In this document: positions 23,985 through 32,105 of the stretch, piece by piece
Layout: each line of letters opens with the position of its first letter
Numbering within the stretch: the first letter of the stretch is position 1
IMG/VR virus record: IMGVR_UViG_3300027869_000002
Location: 1 to 62,756 of that record
Length of the DNA stretch: 62,756 nt
Origin: a virus
Direction: 5' to 3' (one strand)
Position numbers and translations under genes: made by a program
Notes under the pieces: generated by a model
The model's database searches: none
What the model was told of the DNA's origin: nothing
Seen by the model: the letters and a program-made list of their open reading frames with translations, nothing else

Positions 23985-24882
23985 CGAAGGCCTCGGGATC
24001 GTCCGACTGGTCGACCGGCGCCGGCGCGGAAGCGTAGAAGGTATCGACAGATGGGATCGGGGGTTGCGGGAGCGGGCGATACAGGATGAATTGATTCAGG
24101 TAGTTCATGGCGCCGATCGTGACGCCCACGTTTTCCTGAATCGCGCTCCAGTTGGAAGGCCCTAAAGCTCCGCCAGTCTTGTTGAACACCAGGTATCCAC
24201 CCCGCAAGACGTTGGTGCCGAACTGGTGATGCGGACCGATGTTTGTGCAGTCTCCGATAATGACCGTCGTCGAGTCGCCGGCGATCACGTTGAACTGCGG
24301 AATTACGTTAAAGCCCGCGGGCGGCGTGGCTCCCGAATAAGCCGCGGATTGCGAGTACATCTCGATCAGGTTCGTGGGGACCATCTGGCCCACCACGTCC
24401 AAAAACGAATTGACCGAGAAGACGATGGAGCCGCGGTCGATCTTCGATTGTCCGATCCTCCCGCCGAACGCCGCGGAGCAGCCCAGCGTCATGGCGTCCC
24501 CGCCCGGCAGAAGATAGCAGCTCCAGACCCGCACCGGGAGGTTGTCGTAATAGCCGGCTAGTGCCAGCTGCCACGGGTTCGAGGTGCCGGTGGTTGTGCC
24601 GTACGTCTGATTCTTGGGCGTCCAGGTGATATCCAGCTTCGAGGCCGCCAGGCCCACTTTCGTCGAGATGGTACCGCGGGAGACTGCGGCGTTTAGATAA
24701 TCCGCGCTTCCCCACACCGGCCAGCAGATGGGCGATTCGTAATCGGTGAGCCAGGCTGCGTTGGGGTCCTCTGGGTATCCGATCAAATACAAATTCACGA
24801 TGCGCAGGACGTTGTTCGCCTTCAGGTAGGCGAGGGTGGCCGCGGTGGAGTCTTGGCCGTAGCCTGAGATGACTTGACGCAT
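23941..24882 (-). CDS. Minor tail protein, DUF2163-like, 313 aa
   Basis: Order of genes (tape measure, DUF2460-like, this, NlpC/P60, hub) matches gene-transfer-agent-type tails, where this slot holds the BR0599/DUF2163 protein. Sequence signs: SKLDITWTPKNQTYG, VRVWSCYLLPGGDAM and FGGRIGQSKIDRGSIVFSV (strand pattern) and GGYLVFNKTGGA. A GATPPAG segment recalls the GSPP motif. Confidence 0.7.
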   Translation of the reverse strand: MRQVISGYGQDSTAATLAYLKANNVLRIVNLYLIGYPEDPNAAWLTDYESPICWPVWGSADYLNAAVSRGTISTKVGLAASKLDITWTPKNQTYGTTTGTSNPWQLALAGYYDNLPVRVWSCYLLPGGDAMTLGCSAAFGGRIGQSKIDRGSIVFSVNSFLDVVGQMVPTNLIEMYSQSAAYSGATPPAGFNVIPQFNVIAGDSTTVIIGDCTNIGPHHQFGTNVLRGGYLVFNKTGGALGPSNWSAIQENVGVTIGAMNYLNQFILYRPLPQPPIPSVDTFYASAPAPVDQSDDPEAFDGFLFVPSSSLGGS

Positions 24883-24899
24883 GCAAAATCTTTAGGGAT

Positions 24900-24995
24900 T
24901 GGTGAGCTTCGCGGCGCATCAGTCGCGCGATTTCGTCGGGGAACTGGAGCCCGTTGTCTTGTCGTGCGGCTTCCGCTGGTAGAGATGGGTGACGG
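24900..24995 (-). repeat. Dispersed intergenic element, copy 6
   Basis: Read on the minus strand it has GCACGACAAGACAACGGG and CTCCAGTTCCCCG, matching copy 3 at 25 of 31 positions, and ends CGCCGCGAAGCTCA like copy 3. It sits just upstream of the ATG of the minor tail gene (24882). Confidence 0.65.
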
Positions 24996-25091
24996 TCGCC
25001 AGAAATCTAAAGTGAAACTTTAATGGCCCGTAAAGAAATCCGCAGGCAGTAAAAAAAAGCGCATCAAAGTCCGCCGTGTGGACGCTGCCAC

Positions 25092-25195
25092 CCTCATCCC
25101 AGCCGGGCCTGCGGTAGCTCTCGCACGGCAGGAAAGCGGTCTACAGTTCCCCGGTTGCATCAGGAGTTTCAGAACGCCGCGAAGCTCAGAAGAGA
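25092..25195 (+). repeat. Dispersed intergenic element, copy 3
   Basis: Shares GGGCCTGCGGTAGCTCTC, CGGTCTACAGTTCCCCG and CAGGAGTTTCAGAACGC with copy 4. GAGTTTC can pair with GAAGCTC across a ten-base loop. One frame is open through CGRC, SRACGSS, VPRLHQEFQNAAKLRRD and continues in frame into the methylase remnant 38 bases downstream. The rest of 24883-25232 shows no gene. Confidence 0.65.
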
Positions 25196-25232
25196 CCACC
25201 CCGGGGGGTTGACTCCATCGGCGGAAAGAGCG

Positions 25233-25548
25233 ATGCTTCCGGGAATGGAATATCCCGGAGGAAAGAACGCGCCCGGCGTCTACCACCGCATCATCAACCT
25301 GATGCCGCCGCACGAAACGTACATCGAGCCTTTCGCGGGAAGCTTCGCGATCGGCAGGCTGAAGCGGCCGGCCTCGCTCAACATCGCGATAGACCTGGAT
25401 ATCGGCTCGCTCAAAATGCTATCTCGGCTCGGGCTTCCGGGAGCGGGAGAACATCCGCCGCCAGATCAAGCGCTGGAAAGGCAAGCTGGAACGGATGCCG
25501 CTATTGAAGCGCCAGGCCATGCTCGCGGCGATCGCTGATATCGGCTGA
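25233..25548 (+). pseudogene. D12-class DNA adenine methylase remnant
   Basis: The frame from 25233 reads EYPGGKNAPGVYHRIINLM then ETYIEPFAGSFAIGRL, the N-terminus and SAM-binding FxGxG-type motif of D12 (Dam-like) methylases. After about residue 70 the frame changes. The following coherent sequence (FRERENIRRQIKRWKGKL, then PLLKRQAMLAAIADIG-stop) is the usual methylase C-terminus, in another frame. About 150 central residues, including the DPPY motif, are missing. An internal deletion with frameshift has destroyed the enzyme. It sits antisense between tail genes and next to a dispersed element. Confidence 0.75.
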
Positions 25549-25593
25549 TCCGGCGGTGCGGACCGCAGCGGCGTTTCCGGCGATCCTCGAGCA

Positions 25594-25638
25594 GCGGCGA
25601 ATCCGGCGAGCCCGGCCAGGCGCGGCGAATCCGGCGAG
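25594..25638. repeat. Short tandem direct repeat
   Basis: GCGGCGAATCCGGCGAG occurs at 25594-25610 and 25622-25638, period 28 bases, with a degenerate third unit just upstream. It lies between the methylase remnant and the stop of the DUF2460-like gene. Confidence 0.8.
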
Positions 25639-25647
25639 GGCAGCAGC

Positions 25648-26397
25648 TTAAGCCGCCGGCGGCCGCGAGCTAACGAGCTTCAGCGTCCCGGTGCCGTTGC
25701 GCGCGTTCTCTCCGCCGATGGTCCACAACTGCTGCGCCCACTGTTCGAATTCCGAGGTGTCGGATTTCAGCCTCACGCGGAAATAGAAGTTGAACGTGGC
25801 ACTGATCGGCCCGGTGGGTTGGGCGGCCCATTGAATCACGAGGCCCCGCCAGGAATAGCCGGGAATCGCAACGCCCGGGCCCAGGATAGTGTAGTCCGTG
25901 CCGTTGTTCTTCAATACGCCGTTCGCATAGACCGCGATGGTGCTCGCCGGGTTTAGGTCAGTGACATCCTCCCAGAACAATCCCCCCATGTTCCGCTGGA
26001 TGGGCGAGTAGTAAACCGGAGGCGAGCCGCCGTCGTTGACCAGTTGCAGCTCAGCCTGGGTGTTGGGAACCGGGGGAGAGCCTGAAAGCGCAGGACCCAC
26101 CGAGTCATCTGACGGATCGTCGAACAGGATGTCGTTCAATTGCCCCTGGCAGGCCAGGATGAATCCCATGAAATAGCGCAGGTCGGTGTACGGCGCGTAC
26201 GGTTGTGTGTTCCCCGAGCCTGGCCAGGCGTCGAAGAGAAACTCGTACATCAGTGTGAAGGTCCAGACGGGATTGTAGGTTTGCGCGATCCTTACGGTGT
26301 CTTCTCCAGGCGAGGCTTGGACGATGGTCTTGCCGTCCATGGATTTGAGGACGGTCCAGGTGAGTCCCTTGATATTGGCGGGCCAGATAGCTGACAT
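25648..26397 (-). CDS. Tail protein, DUF2460-like, 249 aa
   Basis: DLRYFMGFILACQGQLNDILFDDPSDDSV followed by AELQLVNDGG and a C-terminal MSFEFDVPVRFDTD-like strand pair (FYFRVRLKSDTSEFEQWA) places it in the DUF2460 / gene-transfer-agent gp12 family of tail-hub subunits. Two GSPPV motifs (26068-26082 and 26014-26028) occur in exactly the loops where family members have a short G-G turn, so they look like insertions. Confidence 0.7.
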   Translation of the reverse strand: MSAIWPANIKGLTWTVLKSMDGKTIVQASPGEDTVRIAQTYNPVWTFTLMYEFLFDAWPGSGNTQPYAPYTDLRYFMGFILACQGQLNDILFDDPSDDSVGPALSGSPPVPNTQAELQLVNDGGSPPVYYSPIQRNMGGLFWEDVTDLNPASTIAVYANGVLKNNGTDYTILGPGVAIPGYSWRGLVIQWAAQPTGPISATFNFYFRVRLKSDTSEFEQWAQQLWTIGGENARNGTGTLKLVSSRPPAA

Positions 26398-26403
26398 GGA
26401 TTT

Positions 26404-26497
26404 TGGTGAGCTTCGCGGCTTTGTCAGTCGCGCGATTTCGTCGGGGAACTGGAGAGCGGTGTCTTATCGTGCGGCTTCCGCTGGTAGAGATGGGTTA
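26404..26497 (-). repeat. Dispersed intergenic element, copy 7
   Basis: Nearly identical to copy 6 (shared blocks GTCAGTCGCGCGATTTCGTC and GCGGCTTCCGCTGGTAGAGA on the plus strand). It ends about eight bases before the ATG at 26397 of the DUF2460-like gene in the same orientation. Confidence 0.65.
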
Positions 26498-26509
26498 TAC
26501 TGCGGCCAG

Positions 26510-26740
26510 ATGAGCGCGAAGCACTTTGGAAGATTCCTGTTCGACGTTCAATTCTGTACCTTCGAAGCCAAGGATAAATACGGCATGGACTCCACTGGCG
26601 ACATTCTCGCCCTCGTGCTCATTCAATTCGGATGGGCGTGCGCTTGGGTGTGGATGTTCTCTAATTTGGCGATGTGGGTGTGGATAGCCACCCAGCAAGA
26701 GATTCTGCGAATGCTCGGAATGTCAGGGCTACCCATTTAA
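26510..26740 (+). CDS. Membrane protein of antisense cargo unit, 76 aa
   Basis: The ATG at 26510 starts a soluble 30-residue head, then one long Trp-rich hydrophobic segment (ALVLIQFGWACAWVWMFSNL) and a second shorter one. It is bracketed by copy 7 and copy 4 of the dispersed element, between two late tail genes on the opposite strand. It may act at the envelope, for example in superinfection exclusion; no direct evidence. Confidence 0.55.
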   Translation: MSAKHFGRFLFDVQFCTFEAKDKYGMDSTGDILALVLIQFGWACAWVWMFSNLAMWVWIATQQEILRMLGMSGLPI

Positions 26741-26761
26741 AGCAACGTGGCCGGAGTGCCC

Positions 26762-26870
26762 CCTCAGCCCCAGTCGGGCCTGCGGTAGCTCTCCCACGAA
26801 AGGGAATCGGTCTACAGTTCCCCGACAGCATCAGGAGTTTCAGAACGCATCAAAGCCCAGAAAAGACAGA
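26762..26870 (+). repeat. Dispersed intergenic element, copy 4
   Basis: Close relative of copy 3. Its open frame reads WPEC, SRACGSS, STVPRQHQEFQNASKPRKD. It ends with two tandem copies of AGAAGAGACAGACTC-like sequence (26860-26886) before the stop of the tape-measure gene. Confidence 0.65.
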
Positions 26871-26886
26871 CTCAGAAGAGACAGAC

Positions 26887-29607
26887 TCATGAGTTGTTGA
26901 ACGCATTCGCCCGCACACGCATTTCACCGAACAGAAAATCCGCGTGGGCACGGAGATCATCGCGAGTCACCGGGTGGTTGATCACGGGCTGGTAATTCAC
27001 ATGGAACGTGTGGCCACCGCCGCGAGAGCTTCCGCCGCCCGATCCCTCGCCTGCTGCCTTCAGCACCCAGTTGGAAACGTGCCTGGGCAGCACCATTTCA
27101 CCCGGATGCGCATTGATCGGCACGACGCCGCCATGCTCAAACGATCCAAACGCCATCACTCCTGCGAATGCGCCTGCCGCGGCGATCGGCGCGAGAATCG
27201 CGTTTACCGGGAACGGCACTTCATTCATGACCCAGCGGAAGGCGGAGGCGCCGGCAGATCCCGCGTCGGAGAGGATGCCTGATTTCGCGATGGCTTTATG
27301 GGTGAGCATGGCCGCCAGCTCTTCCGCCCCCCACTTCACTAAATTGCCGATGATGCTGGTTACCATCTGGTCATAGACCTGGATCATGGCCCTGCCGAAA
27401 GTCTCATGCCGGCCGAGCCACTGCCCCAGATCGCGGGTCAGTAGCGTGCCCATGCGCTCGAACATCTGGGAGAACTTGTCATATTCCTGCTGCTGAATTT
27501 GGGCGATGCGGTCCGCTGCCTGCTGGGTGATCTGAACTTCCCGGTCTTTGATGCGCTTATATTCGGTGGTCTGGCGGCCCTGGATGGCCAACTCCTGCGC
27601 GGCTTCCTTCTCGAGGATCGCGATCGCCTGCGCCTGCCACTGCCGGACCGCTTCAATCTCCGCGTCCTCCCATTGCCGGGCGGTCATCTGGTGATGCTTC
27701 AGCCGGTCATTATCCATGCGCAGCGTGGTCTCGAGCTGCCGATTGTTCATCTCCGTGGCGAAGGACAGTTCCTCGCGCATGTCCCGCTCGCGTTCCTGGA
27801 GTTCCTTGCGCGCCTCCGCGCTTTCAACGGCGAATTCCCGCGCCTGGGCTTCCCCGAGCTGATGCAGGAGATTCTCTTTCGCCAGCTCTGCTTTCTTGCT
27901 ATCGGCGACGATTCTTTCGTTGGCCCGGTCGTTGATCTCGACGCGTTTCTCCGCGGCATGATCTTCCGCCGCCGCCCCTTCCGCGGCCAGGCGCGCCTGG
28001 CGGTCCGCGGTATTCTCATCGCCCTGTAGCGCCTTCAGCTCCGCGATGGCGTTTTGCTTGATGCGCAGCTCTCTATCGTTGAAGGCGAGCAGTTGCGCTT
28101 CAACCTGGAGGGCGGAGTCGCCGCGCAGTTTGGCTTCTGACTCATAACGCTTGCGCTCGATCTCGAGCATGGCGAGGGCGTGGGCTTCCTCGGCTTTCAC
28201 CTCGATATCGAAGGTGTGGTCTGGAACGAGTTTGCCCTCCTTGGGCGCGGCCGGCTTAGGAAGATTTGGACCACCCTTTCCTTCGCCCTTATCTTCGAAC
28301 GATGCCTTCAACTTCTCCCACTCGGAGCCCATCCGCCGCCAATAGTCCTCGATCTCCGTGGAGCCGGTTTTCCAGATGGCTACGATACTTTTCTCAGCCT
28401 CGGCTGCGTCAATGACGGCTTCGCCGAAGTTCCGCGATGCCACATCCATAGCGACCTTGGCCAGGCCCACCAGGCTATGCACCGCAACGGCCGCGGCGCT
28501 TGCGATGGCTTGTGCGACTGTGGCAACGATGGCCCCCAGCGCTTCGAATCCGAACGCCACAACCCGAACCGCGGGTACGATGACGGTGAGGAGGGTGGCT
28601 CCCAGGCGGCTGGCATATTCCTTCAGCTCCGCCATTCCCGCGGTCCATTTTGCGGCGGCGTCCGTGGCTTTAGTGGTCACGCCAGAAGCGATGGCCGCCT
28701 CTTTGACCATCTCTCTGATGCTGTCTCCAGCGCTTATAAAGATGGGAATCAGCGCCGCACCCCCCTTACCGAAGATGCCGATATCGGAAGCCGCATTGGC
28801 CGCGGTGCTTCCGCTTGTGCGCACTGCCTGCGCGATGCGATAGAAGAGTTCCTCCGGCTCCAGGGCTTTTAATTCCTGGACCGTGATTCCGATCCGCGCG
28901 AAAGCCTGCACCGCGCCCTGACTTCCCTCCCGTGCAAGTTGCTGGGCCTTCTGCATTTTGATGAGCCCATTCGCGACCGCCTCAAAGGGAGTGTCCAGCG
29001 CCTCGGCCATGTGCTTTAGCCCGGCTAGCGACTCGACGCTGATCAACGTCTGGAGGTGCAGATTTCTCAGCGCCATCAGGCTCTTGGCCACACCGTCTTC
29101 GAAGTGCGCGAAGAACCCGAGCAGCAGGCCCCCGCCCAGCAGCCCCGCGATCCCCGCGAACCCCGCCATGCTGCCTTCGGCCAGCTTTGATGCTTCCGCC
29201 GTCCCCACCAGGCGCTCCGTCAGCCCGGCCAGCATGCCTTCCTCTTCGACCCCCGCCACCGTAGCCGCCTTGATGGCCGCGGCCTGGGCTTCGGACGCGA
29301 TCGCCGCGTCTCGCTTAGCCAGCGCCAGGCGCGCCAGCGCCGCGGTGTCGCCCTCTTCGGCTTCTTTGGCCGCCAGAGTTGCAGAGCGGACATCCGATTG
29401 CGCGGCCTTCAGGGCGAGCGAGGCCTGCGCCACGTTCACCCAGTTGGAGGCGATCTCTTCAGTGGAGGCGCGCGACTCGGCCGCCAGCTGCTGGAACGCC
29501 TCGGACATGGAGCCCGCCTGCGAACGGACACTCCCGGCGGCGTCCACCATCGCTTCTTTGAGCGGGGCGATATCGACGGTGGCGCCGATCTGGAGTACGT
29601 TTCCCAT
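26887..29607 (-). CDS. Tape measure protein, 906 aa
   Basis: The longest helical protein in the tail block, placed directly after the tail-assembly chaperones. Residues 1-130 are Ala/Glu/Lys coiled-coil. Hydrophobic segments lie near 150-175 (AGIAGLLGGGLLLGFFAHF), 355-395 (VVAFGFEALGAIVATVAQAI) and 845-870. Residues 450-740 are a long Glu/Arg/Gln coiled-coil. The C-terminus has HPGEMVLPRHVS, a common tape-measure ending. The length suggests a tail near 135 nm. Confidence 0.85.
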   Translation of the reverse strand: MGNVLQIGATVDIAPLKEAMVDAAGSVRSQAGSMSEAFQQLAAESRASTEEIASNWVNVAQASLALKAAQSDVRSATLAAKEAEEGDTAALARLALAKRDAAIASEAQAAAIKAATVAGVEEEGMLAGLTERLVGTAEASKLAEGSMAGFAGIAGLLGGGLLLGFFAHFEDGVAKSLMALRNLHLQTLISVESLAGLKHMAEALDTPFEAVANGLIKMQKAQQLAREGSQGAVQAFARIGITVQELKALEPEELFYRIAQAVRTSGSTAANAASDIGIFGKGGAALIPIFISAGDSIREMVKEAAIASGVTTKATDAAAKWTAGMAELKEYASRLGATLLTVIVPAVRVVAFGFEALGAIVATVAQAIASAAAVAVHSLVGLAKVAMDVASRNFGEAVIDAAEAEKSIVAIWKTGSTEIEDYWRRMGSEWEKLKASFEDKGEGKGGPNLPKPAAPKEGKLVPDHTFDIEVKAEEAHALAMLEIERKRYESEAKLRGDSALQVEAQLLAFNDRELRIKQNAIAELKALQGDENTADRQARLAAEGAAAEDHAAEKRVEINDRANERIVADSKKAELAKENLLHQLGEAQAREFAVESAEARKELQERERDMREELSFATEMNNRQLETTLRMDNDRLKHHQMTARQWEDAEIEAVRQWQAQAIAILEKEAAQELAIQGRQTTEYKRIKDREVQITQQAADRIAQIQQQEYDKFSQMFERMGTLLTRDLGQWLGRHETFGRAMIQVYDQMVTSIIGNLVKWGAEELAAMLTHKAIAKSGILSDAGSAGASAFRWVMNEVPFPVNAILAPIAAAGAFAGVMAFGSFEHGGVVPINAHPGEMVLPRHVSNWVLKAAGEGSGGGSSRGGGHTFHVNYQPVINHPVTRDDLRAHADFLFGEMRVRANAFNNS

Positions 29608-29608
29608 G

Positions 29609-30327
29609 TCAGTGGATGGTTACGGATTTCGAAAGCTTGGCCTGGATTTCGATGGCCTCGAGCGCCATCTGGCGCAGGTGCGGCGGTAGCTTATTGGCGG
29701 CGGTCATGCCCGAGCCCAGCAGGCCGGACATGGATTGCAGGTCACCCAAGGCGGCCTGGGTGCTCTTCGGTGCCTTGCGCTTCTTGCGCCGGTTCTCCTG
29801 CTTCAAATACCGGGCAGCCAGAATCTCCGCGGCCGTCGGATTTTCGTTCAGATAGTCGAGCGTGTCGAACGCCCGGGCTACGCACATCCGATCGATGTAT
29901 TCATACGACCAGCCGGTAGCGGTGACCAGCCGCCCGTAGAGCCAGGGCCAGTCGATCTCTTCGGTACCGGCTTCTATTCCCCCGGCTTGGCGGGACGCAT
30001 ACCACTGCCGGAAGAGATGGCGCGCATGATCGCGGGGACGTTGTTGGCGTCGATCATGTCTTCGAGCTGATCCTGGGTGAGGTCGGGATAGTTGCGCTGC
30101 ATGGCCGCCAGGATGACGGGCAGGCGTTCGTCGAGCGACTCATTCAGGATGCGCCCGGTCTCTTCGATGGAAGCGCCCTCCGGAATGCTGGTGGCTTTCG
30201 CCATGACCGGAAAGAACTTCTTAAACTGGCGCACGGAGAGGCCTGGGATAATCCAGGCCTTTCCCGCCATGAAAACCGGCAAGCCGTCATAATCGGGGCG
30301 TGAGTCAGGGTAAGGAGGAGGGGGCAT
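29609..30327 (-). CDS. Tail assembly chaperone, -1 frameshift product (G-T type)
   Basis: The upstream frame ends at the TAG at 29974-29976. The -1 frame is open well before that point and continues through EEIDWPWLYGRLVTATGW and SYEYIDRM to LAARYLKQENRRKKRK and the stop at 29609. Position between tail tube and tape measure and this dual-frame structure are the hallmark of lambda gpG/gpGT-type chaperones that load onto the tape measure. Confidence 0.75.
29974..29984 (-). promoter_or_regulatory. Probable -1 frameshift site
   Basis: On the minus strand CGGGGGAATAG: five Gs followed by GAA and the zero-frame stop. A GGG codon can re-pair with GGG one base back; the following GAA pairs less well with GGA, so slippage may occur mainly in the P site next to the stop. 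The exact slip point is inferred. Confidence 0.55.
29974..30327 (-). CDS. Tail assembly chaperone, unshifted product (G type), 117 aa
   Basis: GLSVRQFKKFFPVMAKATSI and LTQDQLEDMIDANNVPAIMRAI give the helical, acidic profile of phage G-type chaperones and resemble the gene-transfer-agent gp10 family. It starts three bases after the tail tube stop. Confidence 0.75.
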   Translation of the reverse strand: MPPPPYPDSRPDYDGLPVFMAGKAWIIPGLSVRQFKKFFPVMAKATSIPEGASIEETGRILNESLDERLPVILAAMQRNYPDLTQDQLEDMIDANNVPAIMRAISSGSGMRPAKPGE

Positions 30328-30330
30328 GCG

Positions 30331-31101
30331 TTATCCGAGATCCGCGTACATCTTGCCGAGCGTATCGGTCGAGTCCGTGTTGGCCTCGAAGTCCACGTCC
30401 GACACCCAGAAATCTTCCTGCTTGGTGGGGATGTTGAAGCTGCCCATCGTGCAGCAGTAGAGTTCCACGCCCAGGATCTGGTTGCGGAACGTGTTGAACA
30501 GGAACGCGCGGAATTCGGGCGCGTATCCCATGTACTGGTTCGTGAGGGTGACAGTCACGCCGCGGCTGGCATTGGTGTAGGTGTAGGAGACCAGCACGGT
30601 GGCGCCGTTGTCCAGCGCGTTGAACGTGTAGGTGCCGGCGGAATACTGATACTGCCCCTGCAGCGGGGCGCCAGTGACCAGCACGAGCTGTTGGCCGGCG
30701 TTCGTTCCCGTCGCGTAGATCACACCGTAATTGGTCACGATGGTGGCCGAATTGATCACGGTGATCTGGTTGGCCACGGGCGGCGAACCCACGGCTCCAA
30801 TGATGTCCTGCTCATCGGCCGCCAGGATGGTCATGCCCGCCGTCTGGGTCTGGCCCCAGTACAGCTGGTTCAACAGCGTGGGGTCTTGCGAGGCATACTT
30901 CGCCTTCACGGTCACATTGATTTTGCCCCTGGCCGTGGCCACGGCGAACTGCTTCTGACCGAACAGCTTTTTCAGGTCGCCTTTGACGTCGAGTTGGGCT
31001 TCCTGCAGCGTCCCGAATTTGTAAGGCGTGGGGTTCGCTGCCTGGTTGCCCTGGTTCGGTGTAGCGTAGAGAACGCCAGTCCCGAATTGAAAATCAGGCA
31101 T
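30331..31101 (-). CDS. Major tail tube protein, 256 aa
   Basis: Sits between the tail terminator and the chaperones. Beta-rich, with KINVTVKAKYASQDPTLLNQLYWG, then VSYTYTNASRGVTVTLTNQYMG and FWVSDVDFEANTDS at the end, the usual hexameric tube profile. A GSPPV motif (30775-30789) lies in the insertion IIGAVGSPPVANQITV. It is expected to be a multicopy virion protein, so this motif would be abundant in particles. Confidence 0.75.
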   Translation of the reverse strand: MPDFQFGTGVLYATPNQGNQAANPTPYKFGTLQEAQLDVKGDLKKLFGQKQFAVATARGKINVTVKAKYASQDPTLLNQLYWGQTQTAGMTILAADEQDIIGAVGSPPVANQITVINSATIVTNYGVIYATGTNAGQQLVLVTGAPLQGQYQYSAGTYTFNALDNGATVLVSYTYTNASRGVTVTLTNQYMGYAPEFRAFLFNTFRNQILGVELYCCTMGSFNIPTKQEDFWVSDVDFEANTDSTDTLGKMYADLG

Positions 31102-31156
31102 TGTGGTGCTCCTTTTGTTTTGGGTTTTGAGATTGGCGTTTCTAAATCGCCGGGTG

Positions 31157-31657
31157 CTACGGAACTAAAATCTTGACCGGGATGATGGCGCCGGCCTGTT
31201 GGGAATAGATGCCCTGGTCAATGAGCGATTCGCCTTCGATCCAGCAGTGGTGAACCAGGCCGCCCAGGGTCTGCAGGTTCTGATAACTGCCATTCTGGGG
31301 TGCTAAGGCCGTTTCAATCGCCAGCAGCAGCGCGTTGATTTGTGTGGCCGCGAGCGAGGTTTCTTGTCCGGGCGCCGGATTGATGGCCGATTCGAAGCAG
31401 TACATCACCAGCCACACATCGAGCGTGAGTTTTCCCCCCGTGCCCATGGGCCTCGGGACGCGCGATTCCTTCATCTCGACGACGAACAGCGCGGGCTGCT
31501 GCGCGGGGGAGAGTTCTTCCGGATGCACGTGCCGGCGTCCGACCGTCTGAAAGATCGGCGGCGAGCCTTGCAGATTTACCTGCAACAGAGCGAGCAGCGC
31601 CGCGTAGATGGGCTCCCGATCGATCAGGGCGAGCTGGCTAGGCATGCAGCGCCTCAT
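31157..31657 (-). CDS. Tail terminator / completion protein, 166 aa
   Basis: DREPIYAALLALLQ, then PALFVVEMKESRVPRP, then LDVWLVMYCFESAI and an end strand (AGAIIPVKILVP) match the minor tail U-like tail terminators. QGSPPIFQTVGRRHV contains the GSPP motif (31553-31567) before the conserved tvgRr phrase. Overlaps the upstream connector by 20 bases. Confidence 0.7.
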   Translation of the reverse strand: MRRCMPSQLALIDREPIYAALLALLQVNLQGSPPIFQTVGRRHVHPEELSPAQQPALFVVEMKESRVPRPMGTGGKLTLDVWLVMYCFESAINPAPGQETSLAATQINALLLAIETALAPQNGSYQNLQTLGGLVHHCWIEGESLIDQGIYSQQAGAIIPVKILVP

Positions 31658-32105
31658 CCACGCGCGCGCTCAGCCGCTCGAAGAACGCGCCCTCGTAGGC
31701 CTCGCCCGTGGCGATGATGAACGGCTTCGCGGCTTCGGTGAATGCCTTGTGGGCGCTCCGGAAAAGGGTCTCGCCGCCAATCTGCATGGGCACGAGCACG
31801 TCTGTCACTTCCGGGATGGAGACCCCGTACTCGAGCCAGTAATGCGGTTGCTTCGACGAGGAACGCGGCTTATAGATGGCCACGATCTCCGTGCCGGTCT
31901 CGATCACTCTGCCGGCGCGCCCCAGGATGCGCTCGAGCAACCCGGTTTTGCGGTGCGGCGCCGCGGCCGCGGCTTCGGCTTGCGCCAGGCCTCGAACCCC
32001 ATCCCGCATGCCCAGCCGGATGCCAACGAGGATGCGCTCCTGCATGTTCTCGATATGCGCCACGGAAGCGTCTACCGACGTCTGGGTGATTTGGAAAAGG
32101 ATCAT
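31638..32105 (-). CDS. HK97 gp10-like head-tail joining protein, 155 aa
   Basis: The ATG at 32105 overlaps the preceding stop (ATGA); the frame continues upstream but is not needed. TGLLERILGRAG, HYWLEYGVSIPEV and FRSAHKAFTEAAKPFI fit the gp10 family of neck proteins. Confidence 0.7.
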   Translation of the reverse strand: MILFQITQTSVDASVAHIENMQERILVGIRLGMRDGVRGLAQAEAAAAAPHRKTGLLERILGRAGRVIETGTEIVAIYKPRSSSKQPHYWLEYGVSIPEVTDVLVPMQIGGETLFRSAHKAFTEAAKPFIIATGEAYEGAFFERLSARVDEALHA

